64,000 bases of DNA from Streptococcus oricebi (GCF_017883985.1 NZ_PRDG01000003.1:8991-72990); one strand, 5' to 3'. Positions 48,260-58,355 are shown, counted from the stretch's first letter. Numbers and translations are program-made. The notes: generated from the letters alone by a model not told the origin.

Positions 48260-49351
48260 TTAGCTATTTTCTGCTTCAAATCTTGCCATAAAGTCAATCA
48301 GGTCCTTGACCCCTTGCAAGGGAAAGGCGTTGTAAAGACTGGCTCGCATACCACCCACACTACGGTGGCCCTTGATGTTCTTAAAGCCTGCCAAGCCTGC
48401 TTCCTTGATAAATTTAGCATCTAAATCTGGACTAGGAGAAACAAAGGGGATATTGGCCAGAGAACGCTCTTTTTGATAGCGGACAGGGCTTTGATAAAAA
48501 TCAGACTGTTCGATAAAATCGTAAAGAAGGCCTGATTTTTCCCGATTACGGGCCTCCATCTCCTGCAAGCCGCCTAGGTCCTTGACCCATTCAAAGACCA
48601 ATTTAGCCAAGTAAATGGCAAAGGTTGGTGGCGTATTATAAAGAGAACCATTATCGGCCTGGATCCGATAGTCCAGCATGCTAGACAGGGTGGGCTCACT
48701 ATTTAGCAGGTCCTCACGCACAATCACCACTGTCACCCCAGCCGGACCAATATTCTTTTGCGCCCCAGCATAAATCAAGCCAAAGTCCTCTACCCGGTAA
48801 TCAAAGGCTAAAATATTTGAGGACATATCAGCAACCAGGGGCACTCCATTCGTAGCTGGTAGGTCATAAAGGGCTGTTCCTTCAATCGTATTATTCGTTG
48901 TCACATGGACATAGGCAGCCTCTGGGTCAATCTCGTCTGCCTTGAAACTAGGCAATTGCCTAAAATTATCCTCTTCTGATGAGGCTAGTAAAAGCGGTTC
49001 AAAGGGGAAACTTTTAGCCAACTTAACTGCCTCTGTATAGGCCTTCTTGCCCCAAGACCCAGCCACTACATAATAGGCCTTCTTACCCTTGGCTAGATTA
49101 AGAGGCAACATAGAAAATTGAGTCGAAGCCCCTCCTTGCAAAAAGAGAACCTTATAATTATCTGGAATCCCCATCAAGTCACGCAGGAGACGTTCAGCCT
49201 GTTCAATGATGTCAGCAAATTCAGAGGAACGGTGGGACAGCTCCAATACACTCATGCCACTAGCCGCATAATCAAGCAATTCAGCCTGGGCTTTTTTCAA
49301 TACTTCCTTGGGCAATACTGCCGGTCCAGCAGAAAAATTATAGATTGTCAT
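48260..49351 (-). CDS. serC: Phosphoserine aminotransferase
   Basis: The 363-residue PLP enzyme makes phosphoserine from phosphohydroxypyruvate. [14 protein letters not shown] at the start, [10 protein letters not shown] and the PLP-lysine segment [12 protein letters not shown] are typical. It is the first gene of serC-serA-ogt-arsC-like. Confidence 0.97.
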   Translation of the reverse strand: MTIYNFSAGPAVLPKEVLKKAQAELLDYAASGMSVLELSHRSSEFADIIEQAERLLRDLMGIPDNYKVLFLQGGASTQFSMLPLNLAKGKKAYYVVAGSWGKKAYTEAVKLAKSFPFEPLLLASSEEDNFRQLPSFKADEIDPEAAYVHVTTNNTIEGTALYDLPATNGVPLVADMSSNILAFDYRVEDFGLIYAGAQKNIGPAGVTVVIVREDLLNSEPTLSSMLDYRIQADNGSLYNTPPTFAIYLAKLVFEWVKDLGGLQEMEARNREKSGLLYDFIEQSDFYQSPVRYQKERSLANIPFVSPSPDLDAKFIKEAGLAGFKNIKGHRSVGGMRASLYNAFPLQGVKDLIDFMARFEAENS

Positions 49352-49460
49352 ATCCTACCTCCAAAAATGATTTTCTCTATCATACCATAATGTTCCAAAA
49401 ACTGCTAATTTTCAAAGGGAAAAAGAGCATATTTTTTTAGAATCACGAACATTTCTGTAT

Positions 49461-49486
49461 AAAAAAACAGAAAGCCGAAGCTTTCT
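49461..49486 (-). terminator. Terminator with UUCG tetraloop
   Basis: AGAAAGC-TTCG-GCTTTCT followed by GTTTTTTT on the minus strand. It ends transcription from the small unknown gene cluster upstream and isolates serC. Confidence 0.85.
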
Positions 49487-49519
49487 TATCTAGTTGAGTT
49501 TGCCATGTTTTTGGGCTAA

Positions 49520-49639
49520 TTACTTAACTTTTAACTCCTTATCTTGTGCTTTTGTCGTCTCTGGCTTCTGATACCAATTCATCAAATCATCATAAGATTT
49601 AACTGATATTAGTATCATTCTATGCCATATCTTGGTGGA
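49520..49639 (-). pseudogene. Short 3' gene remnant
   Basis: A 39-codon open stretch after a stop, with an internal ATG, encoding ILISVKSYDDLMNWYQKPE and ending KELKVK. It has no ribosome site and looks like the end of a lost gene. The origin is unknown. Confidence 0.35.
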
Positions 49640-49672
49640 TTAAGCAGACTTTTAACTGAATTTCTCTTTCTA

Positions 49673-50263
49673 TCAAAGAGCATCAGATTGGTATATTTCC
49701 TTTTGAATACTGAGATAGCTTCGTAAATCAATAACATTATCTGGGATATATTTCTCTTTTAAAATTGTATCTTCGACTTTAAAATCATTAGCTTCTGCAA
49801 ACTTCATTGTATACTCTTTCACAAGAGTTAAGGGTTCACTAATACGATTATCTAACTTCAATTTAGCAAGATTTTGTTCGTTCTTAGACAAGAACAAAAC
49901 GAATTCATCAACATCTTTTTCTGTAAGTGTTCCATCCTGAGCAGATATTAAAAAGTCAGTAAGAAATTGTATAATTTTTTTAGCAAGATTTTTTTGCTTT
50001 TTAGAAATATAAATATAATAACCAGTACCACCCATGGCCAAAACTCCTATCGTAACTATACCAAAAACGATATTTTTATTTGCTAATGATTTTTGTGCTA
50101 CATTTGGTACTTCTTTTTTTATAGAAATCTTTGCTTCCTTTAGGTGTCTAACTATATGACCCGACGAATTTCTAATTACAGAGCCAATTTGAGAATATTC
50201 ACCTGTCAATAATCCTTGTTGGATATCTGGTGGTACAATTAAAGTTACTTGTTGTATAGCCAT
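49673..50263 (-). CDS. Unknown protein with one central membrane helix
   Basis: A 196-residue protein. The N-terminal part (VTLIVPPDIQQGLLTGEYSQ, then GSVIRNSSGHIVRHLKEA) is soluble, a helix lies at about 65-85, and the C-terminal half is alpha-helical and charged. No family is recognised. It is 8 nt after the next gene upstream and co-transcribed with it. Base composition is more AT-rich than the flanking core genes, a sign of accessory origin. Confidence 0.55.
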   Translation of the reverse strand: MAIQQVTLIVPPDIQQGLLTGEYSQIGSVIRNSSGHIVRHLKEAKISIKKEVPNVAQKSLANKNIVFGIVTIGVLAMGGTGYYIYISKKQKNLAKKIIQFLTDFLISAQDGTLTEKDVDEFVLFLSKNEQNLAKLKLDNRISEPLTLVKEYTMKFAEANDFKVEDTILKEKYIPDNVIDLRSYLSIQKEIYQSDAL

Positions 50264-50271
50264 AATTACCT

Positions 50272-50940
50272 CTATTTCCCATAATAAAATATTTTTACCA
50301 TACTCCCACTTCTAAAACACTGAGAGTTCTCAAAAGAATACTGTCCATCAATTTCAATATCATAAACATTTCCTGTTCTTTTAAAAAATTTAAAAAGGGA
50401 CTTTTCCTTAGGTATAGTGGTGACATTTAAAAATCCACTGTTCAAGAATAAATTCTTTACAGATTCTACATTCATACCAATCATATCCTCATATGATTTT
50501 GGAGTAAATACATTGTAACTATAAGTGATTCCTTTGATTTTATCGGAAACTTTTTGTAAGAAAATTTCAGGAATTTGTGAATCAATATTCTCCGTATAGT
50601 TTATATAGTAGCGACCACTTAGTTTCCCATAGTCACAAAAATCTGCACTAAATCGCCAAGTAGATATCCCACTACTTGATCTGACCTCACACGTAATGGA
50701 CAGCCCTTCAATTGATACAACCTTTAAGCGTCGAATAGTTTTGGCTGATTCTATACAAAACTTACTAAATATTTCTAGTGATAGACCCTCAGTCCACTGT
50801 ATCGGTACCGCTCTTCTCCTAGTCTCTGCCTCTGCTGATGCTCTCGCATTACGTACACTTAAACCAAATAATCCGGCAATTGTAGCTGCACCAAGGAGAA
50901 TCCCTCCCCAACCTAAATCTAAATCATCATATTTCCCCAT
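50272..50940 (-). CDS. Unknown protein with a C-terminal PASTA-like domain
   Basis: A 222-residue protein with a hydrophobic N-terminal stretch (WGGILLGAATIAGLFGLSV). The C-terminal 70 residues (MIGMNVESVKNLFLNSGF, then GNVYDIEIDGQYSF, then GSMVKIFYY) follow a PASTA-like pattern found at the ends of several Firmicute surface and regulatory proteins. ATG at 50940 is chosen over an upstream TTG; the ribosome site is weak. The function is unknown. Confidence 0.55.
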   Translation of the reverse strand: MGKYDDLDLGWGGILLGAATIAGLFGLSVRNARASAEAETRRRAVPIQWTEGLSLEIFSKFCIESAKTIRRLKVVSIEGLSITCEVRSSSGISTWRFSADFCDYGKLSGRYYINYTENIDSQIPEIFLQKVSDKIKGITYSYNVFTPKSYEDMIGMNVESVKNLFLNSGFLNVTTIPKEKSLFKFFKRTGNVYDIEIDGQYSFENSQCFRSGSMVKIFYYGK

Positions 50941-50982
50941 AGTCAAATTCTTCTTTCTCAACTATTTAATAAATATATTATA

Positions 50983-51180
50983 TCAAAAAAATAATACAAA
51001 ATCATTGATAATATCTCCCATAGCACTGTTAAAGGAAATAAGCAACAATACTGTAAAAAATCCTAAAACCTTCTTCTTCACTCCCTTTTGGTTAATATCG
51101 TCAAGAGAGGTCTTAATATAGTCATCTTTGACGAAATTCATGCTCTCTTCCAGGGAAGCATTAAAGATTGTTTTTTTCAT
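50983..51180 (-). CDS. Small membrane protein of unknown function
   Basis: A 65-residue frame with ATG at 51180 after GGGGGA. The first half is polar (NASLEESMNFVKDDYIKTS) and the second half has one helix (VLGFFTVLLLISFNSAM). It lies 42 nt before the PASTA-like gene and may be its operon partner or a fragment. Confidence 0.4.
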   Translation of the reverse strand: MKKTIFNASLEESMNFVKDDYIKTSLDDINQKGVKKKVLGFFTVLLLISFNSAMGDIINDFVLFF

Positions 51181-51223
51181 CAAATCCCCCGCCTCCTCCT
51201 TAGCTTGGTTGAGCTAGCTCGCT

Positions 51224-52084
51224 TTATCGGTCATGATAGGCGGCATAGAGTTGGCTCTTGTTGAGCCGGTACTTCTTGGCCAGCTCCTTGATAACTTGAT
51301 TTTTCTTATTTCCTGCTGCCACCTGCTGGTCGATTTCTAGAAAAATCTCCTCTAGGCTTTTCTCTTTCTCCTCCTTGGGACTTGCTCCTGCGACAATCAA
51401 GAGGCACTCTCCCTTGGCAGGTTGCTCTGCTAGATAGGCCAGAACTTCCGAAATGCTGCCCCTCTGGTATTCTTCATAAATCTTGGTTAATTCTCGAACC
51501 AGGACCACTGGCCGATTGCCATAGACCGCCTGCATATTCTTGAGGGTTGCCTCGATTCGATAGGGAGATTCGTAGAAGATTTGCGTTTCTGGATAGGATT
51601 TTTTCTCCTCAAAGAAGTCCTCCTGCTGTCCCTTTTTTCTAGGTAGAAAACCGTAAAAGACATGGGGTTGGGGGGCCAGACCACTGGCAATCAAGGCTGA
51701 AATCCCTGCACTGGGGCCTGGAATGGTCACAACAGCGATATCCTGGGCCAGGGCAGCTAGGACCAGGTCATGGCCTGGGTCTGAAATGCTGGGCAGGCCC
51801 GCATCAGATACCTGGGCTAGATTTCTTCCTTCCTTGAGCAGGGCCAGCAAGGTCGGAATTTTCTCCTGAGCATTGTGCTGGTGAAAACTGGTCTGCTTGG
51901 TTGAAATCTCAAAGTGTTTGAGTAAAAGACCGGTCTGTCTGGTATCTTCGGCCGCAATCAAATCGACCTCCTTGAGGGTCTCAATCATTCGCTGGCTCAT
52001 ATCTGCTAGATTGCCGATAGGGGTAGCGACTAGATAGAGTTTACCATAGGGAGAGTCCCCCTTGAAACTTTTTTGTATCTGCAT
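51224..52084 (-). CDS. rsmI: 16S rRNA (cytidine-1402-2'-O)-methyltransferase
   Basis: The 286-residue SAM enzyme methylates C1402 in the decoding centre. LYLVATPIGNLADMSQR, AAEDTRQTGLLLKHF, DAGLPSISDPG and VTIPGPSAGISAL are the family signature. It begins 2 nt after yabA. Confidence 0.96.
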   Translation of the reverse strand: MQIQKSFKGDSPYGKLYLVATPIGNLADMSQRMIETLKEVDLIAAEDTRQTGLLLKHFEISTKQTSFHQHNAQEKIPTLLALLKEGRNLAQVSDAGLPSISDPGHDLVLAALAQDIAVVTIPGPSAGISALIASGLAPQPHVFYGFLPRKKGQQEDFFEEKKSYPETQIFYESPYRIEATLKNMQAVYGNRPVVLVRELTKIYEEYQRGSISEVLAYLAEQPAKGECLLIVAGASPKEEKEKSLEEIFLEIDQQVAAGNKKNQVIKELAKKYRLNKSQLYAAYHDR

Positions 52085-52086
52085 GG

Positions 52087-52407
52087 CTACTCCCTAAATA
52101 GTAATTCATTACAAAAGGCGCATTCTTCTTCGTCATTATCCCGGCGCTGACCGTAGAAGTCTGTGCAGACATGAAAACCGTCCAGATAAATCTTTTCTAG
52201 ATTGTCCCGACCTTGACTGGTCCGGGTAGGCATGGTATGCTCGACCTCACCCAAATGCTGGCGCAGCTTGTCATTCTCCAAGCGTAGGCTGGTATTTTCC
52301 TCAACAACAGCCTGGAGATTTTTCTTAATAGCCTCGACTTCTGCCAAGGTCAAGAGTAGGCTTTGTGAAAAATCATCCAAGGCATCAAATAAATCTTTTT
52401 TATTCAT
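52087..52407 (-). CDS. yabA: Replication initiation control protein YabA
   Basis: The 106-residue protein binds DnaA and DnaN and restrains replication initiation. The N-terminal half is a coiled coil (about 1-60). The C-terminal zinc site shows HVCTDFYG and [12 protein letters not shown] at 52407 follows GAGGAG. Confidence 0.93.
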   Translation of the reverse strand: MNKKDLFDALDDFSQSLLLTLAEVEAIKKNLQAVVEENTSLRLENDKLRQHLGEVEHTMPTRTSQGRDNLEKIYLDGFHVCTDFYGQRRDNDEEECAFCNELLFRE

Positions 52408-52439
52408 GGTTTCATCTCCTCTTACTAGGTCTCTTAGGC

Positions 52440-53324
52440 CTAGCCCAACCATAGGTACTCTAGGCAGTTTTGAAAGCTGACATTGGCCCGCCACATCTGC
52501 TGGGCCTTAAATAAACGCTCCAGGTATGCAAATCCCCTAGGATGGGTCTTTTGCTGGGCTAGATAGATTTCTAACAGTCGGAAAACCTGGCCCTGCTTGT
52601 CCTTATCCTCTGCCAAACTACTTAGCTTTCCGGCCTGTAAATAGGCTTGATTTGTCCCATCAAGACCTAGCTTAATCAAGGTCTGGCATTCACTGGCCAG
52701 ACTAAAAAAACCGCTGGTCTTGGCTAGGCTTTGGGCCTCGCCTAAACTTTGACTATAAGTCGCTAGGAGCCTGGCCTCGGTCTTAACCAGGCCTTGTCTT
52801 TCCAAGAGCTCCTGCAGGTAGGCTTGGTTTTTGGGAAAGTGAAAGAGCTGGGTCCGACTCTTAATGGTCGGAAGGATATGGTATTCATCACTGGTCAAAA
52901 AGAAGATATAAATATCTGTCTGGGGCTCCTCAATGACCTTTAAGAGGGAGTTGGCTGCATTGGCATGCATCTTTTCAGCCTGGTCGATGATAAAGACCTG
53001 CTGCTGACTTTCCAGACCTGTCTGGCTAAAATTGCGCAGCAAGTCCCTGACCCGCTCGGTCTTAATCAGATTATTGACCGGCCTTAGAATGGTCAAATCA
53101 GAAAAATCTTCCTCCGCAATCAAGCGACAGGAGCGACAAGTCCCACAAGCCCAAGTGTCTTTTTTCTCCGGGCAAAAAAGGGTCTGGGCCAAGAGGATAG
53201 CTAGCTCAAAGCTCGCAAAATTCCCGCTAAAGAGATAGGCATGACTGAGCCTATCCTGCTCTAAAATCTGCTGAAAATTCGCTAGTAGCTGGGGCTGTAA
53301 ATCCCTGATTTCTTCTACTTTCAT
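52440..53324 (-). CDS. holB: DNA polymerase III delta-prime subunit
   Basis: The 294-residue clamp-loader subunit. HAYLFSGNF in place of a full Walker A, a zinc-type [16 protein letters not shown] cluster, and [10 protein letters not shown] and KSRTQLF are visible. ATG at 53324, 4 nt after tmk, is chosen because earlier in-frame codons lie inside tmk. Confidence 0.93.
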   Translation of the reverse strand: MKVEEIRDLQPQLLANFQQILEQDRLSHAYLFSGNFASFELAILLAQTLFCPEKKDTWACGTCRSCRLIAEEDFSDLTILRPVNNLIKTERVRDLLRNFSQTGLESQQQVFIIDQAEKMHANAANSLLKVIEEPQTDIYIFFLTSDEYHILPTIKSRTQLFHFPKNQAYLQELLERQGLVKTEARLLATYSQSLGEAQSLAKTSGFFSLASECQTLIKLGLDGTNQAYLQAGKLSSLAEDKDKQGQVFRLLEIYLAQQKTHPRGFAYLERLFKAQQMWRANVSFQNCLEYLWLG

Positions 53325-53328
53325 CTTC

Positions 53329-53958
53329 TTATCCAAATCGTTCCTGAATGACAGCCAAGCTATCCGCAATCACCTTATCCAGGGGCTGGCTAGCATCAAT
53401 CTTAACAAGGCGGTCTGGCTCTGCAGCTAAAATAGTCAGGTAGCCCTGGCGGACCCGCTCATGCCAGTCCAGACTTTCCCTATCTAAGCGGTCGGCCTCA
53501 CGGTGCTGGCTTTTAGCTATCCTAGCTAGACCCACCTCGACGTCCAAGTCCAAGTACAGGGTCAAATCAGGCTTTAAACCATCTGTGGCATAGTGGTTGA
53601 GCCAGTTAATCTCCTCTACAGTCAAGCCCCGACCAAAGCCTTGGTAGGCGACAGAGCTATCGATAAAGCGGTCCATAATAATGGTCTCTCCCTTGTCTAG
53701 GGCCGGTAGGACCCTTTCCGCCAAATGTTGACGCCGGCTGGCGATATATAAGAGCAATTCTGTCTTTTCATCCATGGCTGTATTCTTAGGATCCAGGATA
53801 ATCTGACGAATGGCCTCGGCAATGGGAACGCCGCCGGGTTCTCTTGTAGTAATCACTTCCTGCTTATTCTCTTGAAAGAAGTTGGATAGGGCCTCCAAAA
53901 CACTGGATTTGCCCGACCCATCTGGTCCTTCCAAAGAAATCAATAAACCTTTTTTCAT
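53329..53958 (-). CDS. tmk: Thymidylate kinase
   Basis: The 209-residue kinase makes dTDP from dTMP. The P-loop is [16 protein letters not shown] and the [16 protein letters not shown] motif follow. It heads tmk-holB-yabA-rsmI. Confidence 0.96.
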   Translation of the reverse strand: MKKGLLISLEGPDGSGKSSVLEALSNFFQENKQEVITTREPGGVPIAEAIRQIILDPKNTAMDEKTELLLYIASRRQHLAERVLPALDKGETIIMDRFIDSSVAYQGFGRGLTVEEINWLNHYATDGLKPDLTLYLDLDVEVGLARIAKSQHREADRLDRESLDWHERVRQGYLTILAAEPDRLVKIDASQPLDKVIADSLAVIQERFG

Positions 53959-54027
53959 AGGCTCCTCTTTTTCTAATCATCTTTAACTGGTCTAAGCTAG
54001 TCTTTAAAGCTAGGCTAGCTGTCCTTT

Positions 54028-54131
54028 AATAGTAAGCCTTTAATATCTTTTTATTCCAAGCCCCCTGCCAGACTTGGCTTTAAAAGGCTAGCCCTGCTTT
54101 TGACTCGGCTTACTTCTAGGCTTATACTATT
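54028..54131. other. Gap between tmk and the YitT gene, with long inverted arms
   Basis: ATAGTAAGCCT and AGGCTTATACTAT are imperfect arms about 80 bp apart, with GCTAG-rich short repeats inside. No gene is seen in this gap. Confidence 0.3.
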
Positions 54132-54189
54132 CTACCAAAAAAATAAGTAAAAATCATTCTGAAAAAAATTACTTTAAATAGCTTTTGTT

Positions 54190-54211
54190 AATGTCCCCTT
54201 CATGTTACAAT
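54190..54211 (+). promoter_or_regulatory. Promoter of the YitT-family gene
   Basis: -10 TACAAT at 54206-54211. The best -35 is TTTGTT or TTGTTA, 15-16 bp upstream. Confidence 0.45.
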
Positions 54212-54243
54212 AGAGAGTAGAGATTTTTCTAGGAGGAGAGTTC

Positions 54244-55128
54244 ATGTTCAAGTTCAAAAACATTGCAATGATTATTCTAGGCGCAGCCATTTTCGCCTTT
54301 GGAATCCACTATCTGGTCATTCCCTTTCATTTATACGAGGGCGGGGCAACTGGTTTAACCCTGATTGCCTACTATCTCTTTAAAATCCCCGTCTCGACCA
54401 TGAACCTCCTCATCAATATCCCCTTATTTATCATTGCTTGGAAACTCCTGGGCCCTAAACAGCTCTATCTAAGTATCTTGGGGACTTTTTCAGTCTCCGC
54501 CTGGCTCAGTGTCTTCGAGCTCTTTCCTAGCTCCCAGCACTTGCAAAATTACTTTTTCGAGGCTCTGCAAGGAGACATTCTAATTGCCTGTCTGGCTACC
54601 GGTATTATTCTGGGCTCTGGCCTTGGAATTATCTTTAATGCCGGAGGAACAACCGGGGGGACGGATATTGTCGCTCGAATTTTCAACAAATATACCAGTA
54701 TTTCTATGGGAAAACTGATGTTCACTGTGGACATCGTAGTGATTTCCCTGGTCCTTCTGGTCTTTAGGGACCTCCGCATGGTTTCCTATACGATTATCTT
54801 TGTCTTTATCACTTCTCGGGTTATAGACATTATTGCCGAGGGTGGTTTTGCCGGCAAGGGCTTCTTGATTGTCAGCACCAAGCCGGACGATTTGGCCCAG
54901 GCCATTGTTGAAAAACTAGAGCGGGGAGTCACTTTCCTGCATGGCCAAGGCTACTACCGCCAGGAAGATGTTAAAATCGTCTACTGTGTCGTTTCTAGAA
55001 ATGAAATGCAGCAGATGAAAAAGCTAATCAATCAGATTGACCCCTATGCCTTTATCACCATTACCGAAGCCCATGAAATCTTGGGTGAGGGCTTCACCTT
55101 AGACAAGGACAAGCAGCCCATTCGCTAG
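54244..55128 (+). CDS. YitT-family membrane protein (DUF161 + DUF2179)
   Basis: A 294-residue protein with five or six helices (about 7-205) and a C-terminal cytosolic DUF2179 domain (GVTFLHGQGYYRQEDVKIVY, then ITITEAHEILGEGF). The AGGAGG ribosome site is strong. Its function is not established. Confidence 0.88.
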   Translation: MFKFKNIAMIILGAAIFAFGIHYLVIPFHLYEGGATGLTLIAYYLFKIPVSTMNLLINIPLFIIAWKLLGPKQLYLSILGTFSVSAWLSVFELFPSSQHLQNYFFEALQGDILIACLATGIILGSGLGIIFNAGGTTGGTDIVARIFNKYTSISMGKLMFTVDIVVISLVLLVFRDLRMVSYTIIFVFITSRVIDIIAEGGFAGKGFLIVSTKPDDLAQAIVEKLERGVTFLHGQGYYRQEDVKIVYCVVSRNEMQQMKKLINQIDPYAFITITEAHEILGEGFTLDKDKQPIR

Positions 55129-55135
55129 CAGAAAA

Positions 55136-55170
55136 AAAGACTGAGCCAGACTTTGACTGACTCGGTCTTT
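55136..55170. terminator. Bidirectional terminator
   Basis: AAAGACTGAG/CTCGGTCTTT stem between the convergent YitT and CBS genes, with T-rich or A-rich flanks. Confidence 0.75.
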
Positions 55171-55176
55171 CTTTGT

Positions 55177-55833
55177 TTATAGGGCCTTGGTGACGGTCTC
55201 TTCAATGCTGTCTACTGTGAAGCCATTCGCCTCAAACTTGGTCTTGAGCCTTTCACTATCAATCTTGCCATCGATTTGTAGCTCAATCACAATGCGGTCA
55301 TGGCGGTCAGGCCAGTTGACGGCACTAGCGATATTGAGGTTTTCCTCTACCAGCAAGTGGATAACCTTCTCTAAGTTGCCCACTTCATCCTGAGTAAAGA
55401 GGCGGATCCGCACTCCTTCTTCTCCATAGCCTGCAATGACCAAAAAGGCCTTGAAAATATCGCGATCGGTAATGACCCCAAAGAGCTGGTCATTATCCAG
55501 GACAGGCAGGATGCCTACCTTATGCTTGAGCATGAGATAGGTCGCATCCTCTAGGCTGGCAAACTGGGAAACCGTAATCACATCGCGAATCATGACCTCC
55601 CTAATCTTGGTCTTGTTGAGCAGGTAGTTCATCTCATAGATGGAAAGGCTGGTTGCCTTAGAGGGACTGGCCTCAGCAATGGTCCCTTCTGTCACTAGGC
55701 CTACCAACCGATCATTTTCAATGACCGGCAGGCGGTGCAGGCCTTGCTCACGCATGATGTCAGCAGCATGGGCCACAGTGGTATCTGGACTGATGTAGAC
55801 CACCTTACGGGTCATAAAATCTTTTACTGCCAT
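55177..55833 (-). CDS. CBS-ACT domain protein (AcuB-like)
   Basis: A 218-residue cytosolic protein with two CBS domains (about 1-130; TVAHAADIMREQGLHRLPV and VGILPVLDNDQLFGVITDRD) and a C-terminal ACT-like domain. CBS pairs bind adenyl nucleotides and ACT domains bind amino acids. In pneumococcus a similar gene adjoins the liv operon, suggesting a link to branched-chain amino acid status. Confidence 0.82.
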   Translation of the reverse strand: MAVKDFMTRKVVYISPDTTVAHAADIMREQGLHRLPVIENDRLVGLVTEGTIAEASPSKATSLSIYEMNYLLNKTKIREVMIRDVITVSQFASLEDATYLMLKHKVGILPVLDNDQLFGVITDRDIFKAFLVIAGYGEEGVRIRLFTQDEVGNLEKVIHLLVEENLNIASAVNWPDRHDRIVIELQIDGKIDSERLKTKFEANGFTVDSIEETVTKAL

Positions 55834-56055
55834 ATTGACTCCTTTATCTCCTTTTTCTTTCTATTATATCATAGAAAAGAGGAAGGGACTTAAATTTCTA
55901 TCCTCTTTCCCTCTTATTTCCTAGTAAAATCCAGCCAAGTTGTTACAGAGCTAGCAAGTCTTTTGTGGCCTTACTTTGATTTTCCCAGCTCTTTTAGACT
56001 AGGTTTAATCGGCAGGTAGCCATCTAATCTTTTACTCTTTTTAGGACCAAATTTG

Positions 56056-56093
56056 TGTAAGCGATTGCACAAGTTCCTTTTTTGGAGTATAAT
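56056..56093 (+). promoter_or_regulatory. Promoter of the C69 dipeptidase with overlapping cre
   Basis: -35 TTGCAC (56065-56070) and -10 TATAAT (56088-56093), 17-bp spacer. TGTAAGCGATTGCA (56056-56069) matches 13 of 14 cre positions and covers the -35. Confidence 0.75.
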
Positions 56094-56132
56094 ATTTAAT
56101 ATAATAACCAAAAATACTTAAAGGAGGAACTT

Positions 56133-58247
56133 ATGAAAAAGCTCTTATTCCGTTCGCTACTTATACTTGCGATCTGCTTACTCTTTCCGGTCCAAATCGT
56201 CCAGGCCTGCACCGGCTTTATTGTCGGTAAAAATCTGACGACTGATGGCTCCGCCCTCTATGGTCGGACCGAAGATTTGGAACCCAATCATAATAAGGTC
56301 TTTAAGGTCAACAAGGCCAAGTCAAATCCAGCTGGCAGTGTCTTGACCGACCAGGCCAATGGCTTTAGCTGGAAGCTACCCGAACAAAGCTATCAGTACA
56401 CCTCGGTTTCCGATGTCACTCCCCAGGAGGGAATCTTTGATGAGGTTGGTTTCAATGAGCATGGTGTCTCCATTTCGGCGACTGTTTCGGCCAAGGCCAA
56501 CAAGCAAATTCAAGGGGTGGATCCCTATGTTGAAAACGGCCTAGCCGAGTCCATTATCACCACCCTGGTCCTACCTCACGTTAAAAGCGCCCGAGAAGGG
56601 GTCGAGCTTTTGGCCAAGGTTGTCCGCGAGCAAGGGGCCGCAGAAGGCAATATCTTGGTCTTGGCTGACAAAGAGGGAATTTGGTATATGGAAATCCTAT
56701 CCGGCCACCAGTACGTTGCCATCAAATATCCTGACGACAAATACTCAGTCTTCCCTAATACTTTCTTCCTGGGTAGTGTAGACTTCCAGGACCAGGAAAA
56801 TGTCATTGCCTCCAAGGATGTTGAAAAGGTAGCCAAGGATGCCGGGGTTTACAAAGAAATCGATGGACGCTTCCACATTTCCCAATCCTACAATCCACCT
56901 ATGTCAGAGGCTGATCGCTCCCGGGCCTGGGCAGGAATTACCGCCCTCAACCCCAATGCCCCTGTCAAGTATGACGATGCCTACTTTGACCTCTTCCAGT
57001 CTAGCTCCCAACCAATCGGGGTCGCGGATGTTATGCGGATGCAGCGCAATCGCTTTGAAGGTACTCCTTTCAAGCCGCTAGACCAGATGGAGTTAGACGG
57101 TAAGGGCCTACCTAAGCGGGGAACAATCGACCCAGTCTACAAGTACCCACTGGGAAACCCTAATGTCATGGAAGCCCATATCTTCCAACTCAAGGACTCT
57201 ATCCCTGCCAGCATGGGAGGGGGAACCATGTGGCTAGCCGTCGGTAGCCCTCGTTTTTCACCTTATCTGCCTTATTATGGCAATATTACAGATACCTATT
57301 CGGCCTACCAAGTAGAGGATAAAAGCTACAACCCTCAATCCTGGTATTGGGTAGCTTCTCATATCTATGATATGGCTGCTAAACATCGAGACCTCTTTGA
57401 AAGCCAGGTCCAAGAAAAGTGGAAGGCCCTAGAAGCCCGACTGATAGAAGAACAGGCCGCTCTTGACGCCAAGTATGCCAATAACCAAGGTGATAGCAGT
57501 CAAGAAGTGACCCAGGCCTCTCTGGCACGAGCAGAGCAGGTCTTCAAGGAGATGAAGGCCCTAGAGGCTGAAATGGAAGCCAAGATTAAGGAAAAAGATA
57601 GCCAACCTAGCTCATCTAGCAGTTCTTCTTCCACTAGCTCTAGCCAAGAGCCCAGCTCCTCAAGCTCTTCATCCAGCAAGGCAGATGAGCCCAGCCAACC
57701 AAGCCAAAGTTCATCCAACAGCAATCCTTCAGAGTCCTCAAGTCAGCCTAGTCCAAGCTCTGACTTGATTCAGCCCCTGGTTGACCCTGCTAGCGGTATT
57801 CAAATCTTTAACAAGGATTTGAGTCCAAGTACAACCGGTCTAACAGTTAAAAAGCTGGACCAGCTAGACAGCCTGAAAGGCCGGACTTATGATGCCTACG
57901 ACATCCGCCTGGAAGACCTAAAAACCAAGCAAAACCTAAGCAAGGTTTCTCCTAGTCTGGTAAGCATTCCGACTAGGAAGGATGCACAGGTAGAAGCCGT
58001 CTATAGCCTAGCAGCAAACGGGCAATTAGAGAAATTTGACTTTGAAAGCAAGGACCAAACCGTCTCTTTCACAACCAACCACTTCTCAACCTATGCTGTC
58101 GTCTATAAGGATGCCCAAGTCAAGACCAATGCTTGGAGCAAGACCCTGCCACTCACTGGAGAGCAAATGAGCCTCCTGGGACTGGTAGGCCTGATTATCC
58201 TAATTGTCTTAGCTTTCGTCTTTATCAAGGCCAAAAAACAAAAATAA
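56133..58247 (+). CDS. Cell-wall-anchored C69 family dipeptidase
   Basis: A 704-residue surface enzyme. The signal peptide ends at QA-C26, making Cys26 (ACTGF) the N-terminal nucleophile of an Ntn-hydrolase. The catalytic domain covers about 26-440, followed by a charged helical segment, a Ser-rich linker (about 490-545) and a C-terminal domain. An LPLTG sortase motif, a helix and a KAKKQK tail follow. It probably cleaves dipeptides outside the cell for import. The ribosome site is AAGGAGG. Confidence 0.93.
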   Translation: MKKLLFRSLLILAICLLFPVQIVQACTGFIVGKNLTTDGSALYGRTEDLEPNHNKVFKVNKAKSNPAGSVLTDQANGFSWKLPEQSYQYTSVSDVTPQEGIFDEVGFNEHGVSISATVSAKANKQIQGVDPYVENGLAESIITTLVLPHVKSAREGVELLAKVVREQGAAEGNILVLADKEGIWYMEILSGHQYVAIKYPDDKYSVFPNTFFLGSVDFQDQENVIASKDVEKVAKDAGVYKEIDGRFHISQSYNPPMSEADRSRAWAGITALNPNAPVKYDDAYFDLFQSSSQPIGVADVMRMQRNRFEGTPFKPLDQMELDGKGLPKRGTIDPVYKYPLGNPNVMEAHIFQLKDSIPASMGGGTMWLAVGSPRFSPYLPYYGNITDTYSAYQVEDKSYNPQSWYWVASHIYDMAAKHRDLFESQVQEKWKALEARLIEEQAALDAKYANNQGDSSQEVTQASLARAEQVFKEMKALEAEMEAKIKEKDSQPSSSSSSSSTSSSQEPSSSSSSSSKADEPSQPSQSSSNSNPSESSSQPSPSSDLIQPLVDPASGIQIFNKDLSPSTTGLTVKKLDQLDSLKGRTYDAYDIRLEDLKTKQNLSKVSPSLVSIPTRKDAQVEAVYSLAANGQLEKFDFESKDQTVSFTTNHFSTYAVVYKDAQVKTNAWSKTLPLTGEQMSLLGLVGLIILIVLAFVFIKAKKQK

Positions 58248-58283
58248 ACCAGGCCGACTTTCAAATAAGCATCAATCATGGGG

Positions 58284-58355
58284 CTGGGGCATAAGCCCCA
58301 GATGAGGCCAAAGGTCTGAAGTCTTACCTATAAAAACATTGATTTCAGGCCTTTT
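58284..58355 (+). terminator. Stem-loops downstream of the C69 gene
   Basis: CTGGGGC/GCCCCAG (58284-58301) is a perfect hairpin. AAAGGTCTGAA/TTTCAGGCCTTT (58309-58355) is longer and is followed by TTTTC, so it is the likely terminator. Confidence 0.55.

Noticed and set aside
58284..58301. A mobile small repeat element at the GGGGC hairpin
   Set aside because: Only one clear copy is seen in the window, so a repeat family cannot be claimed.
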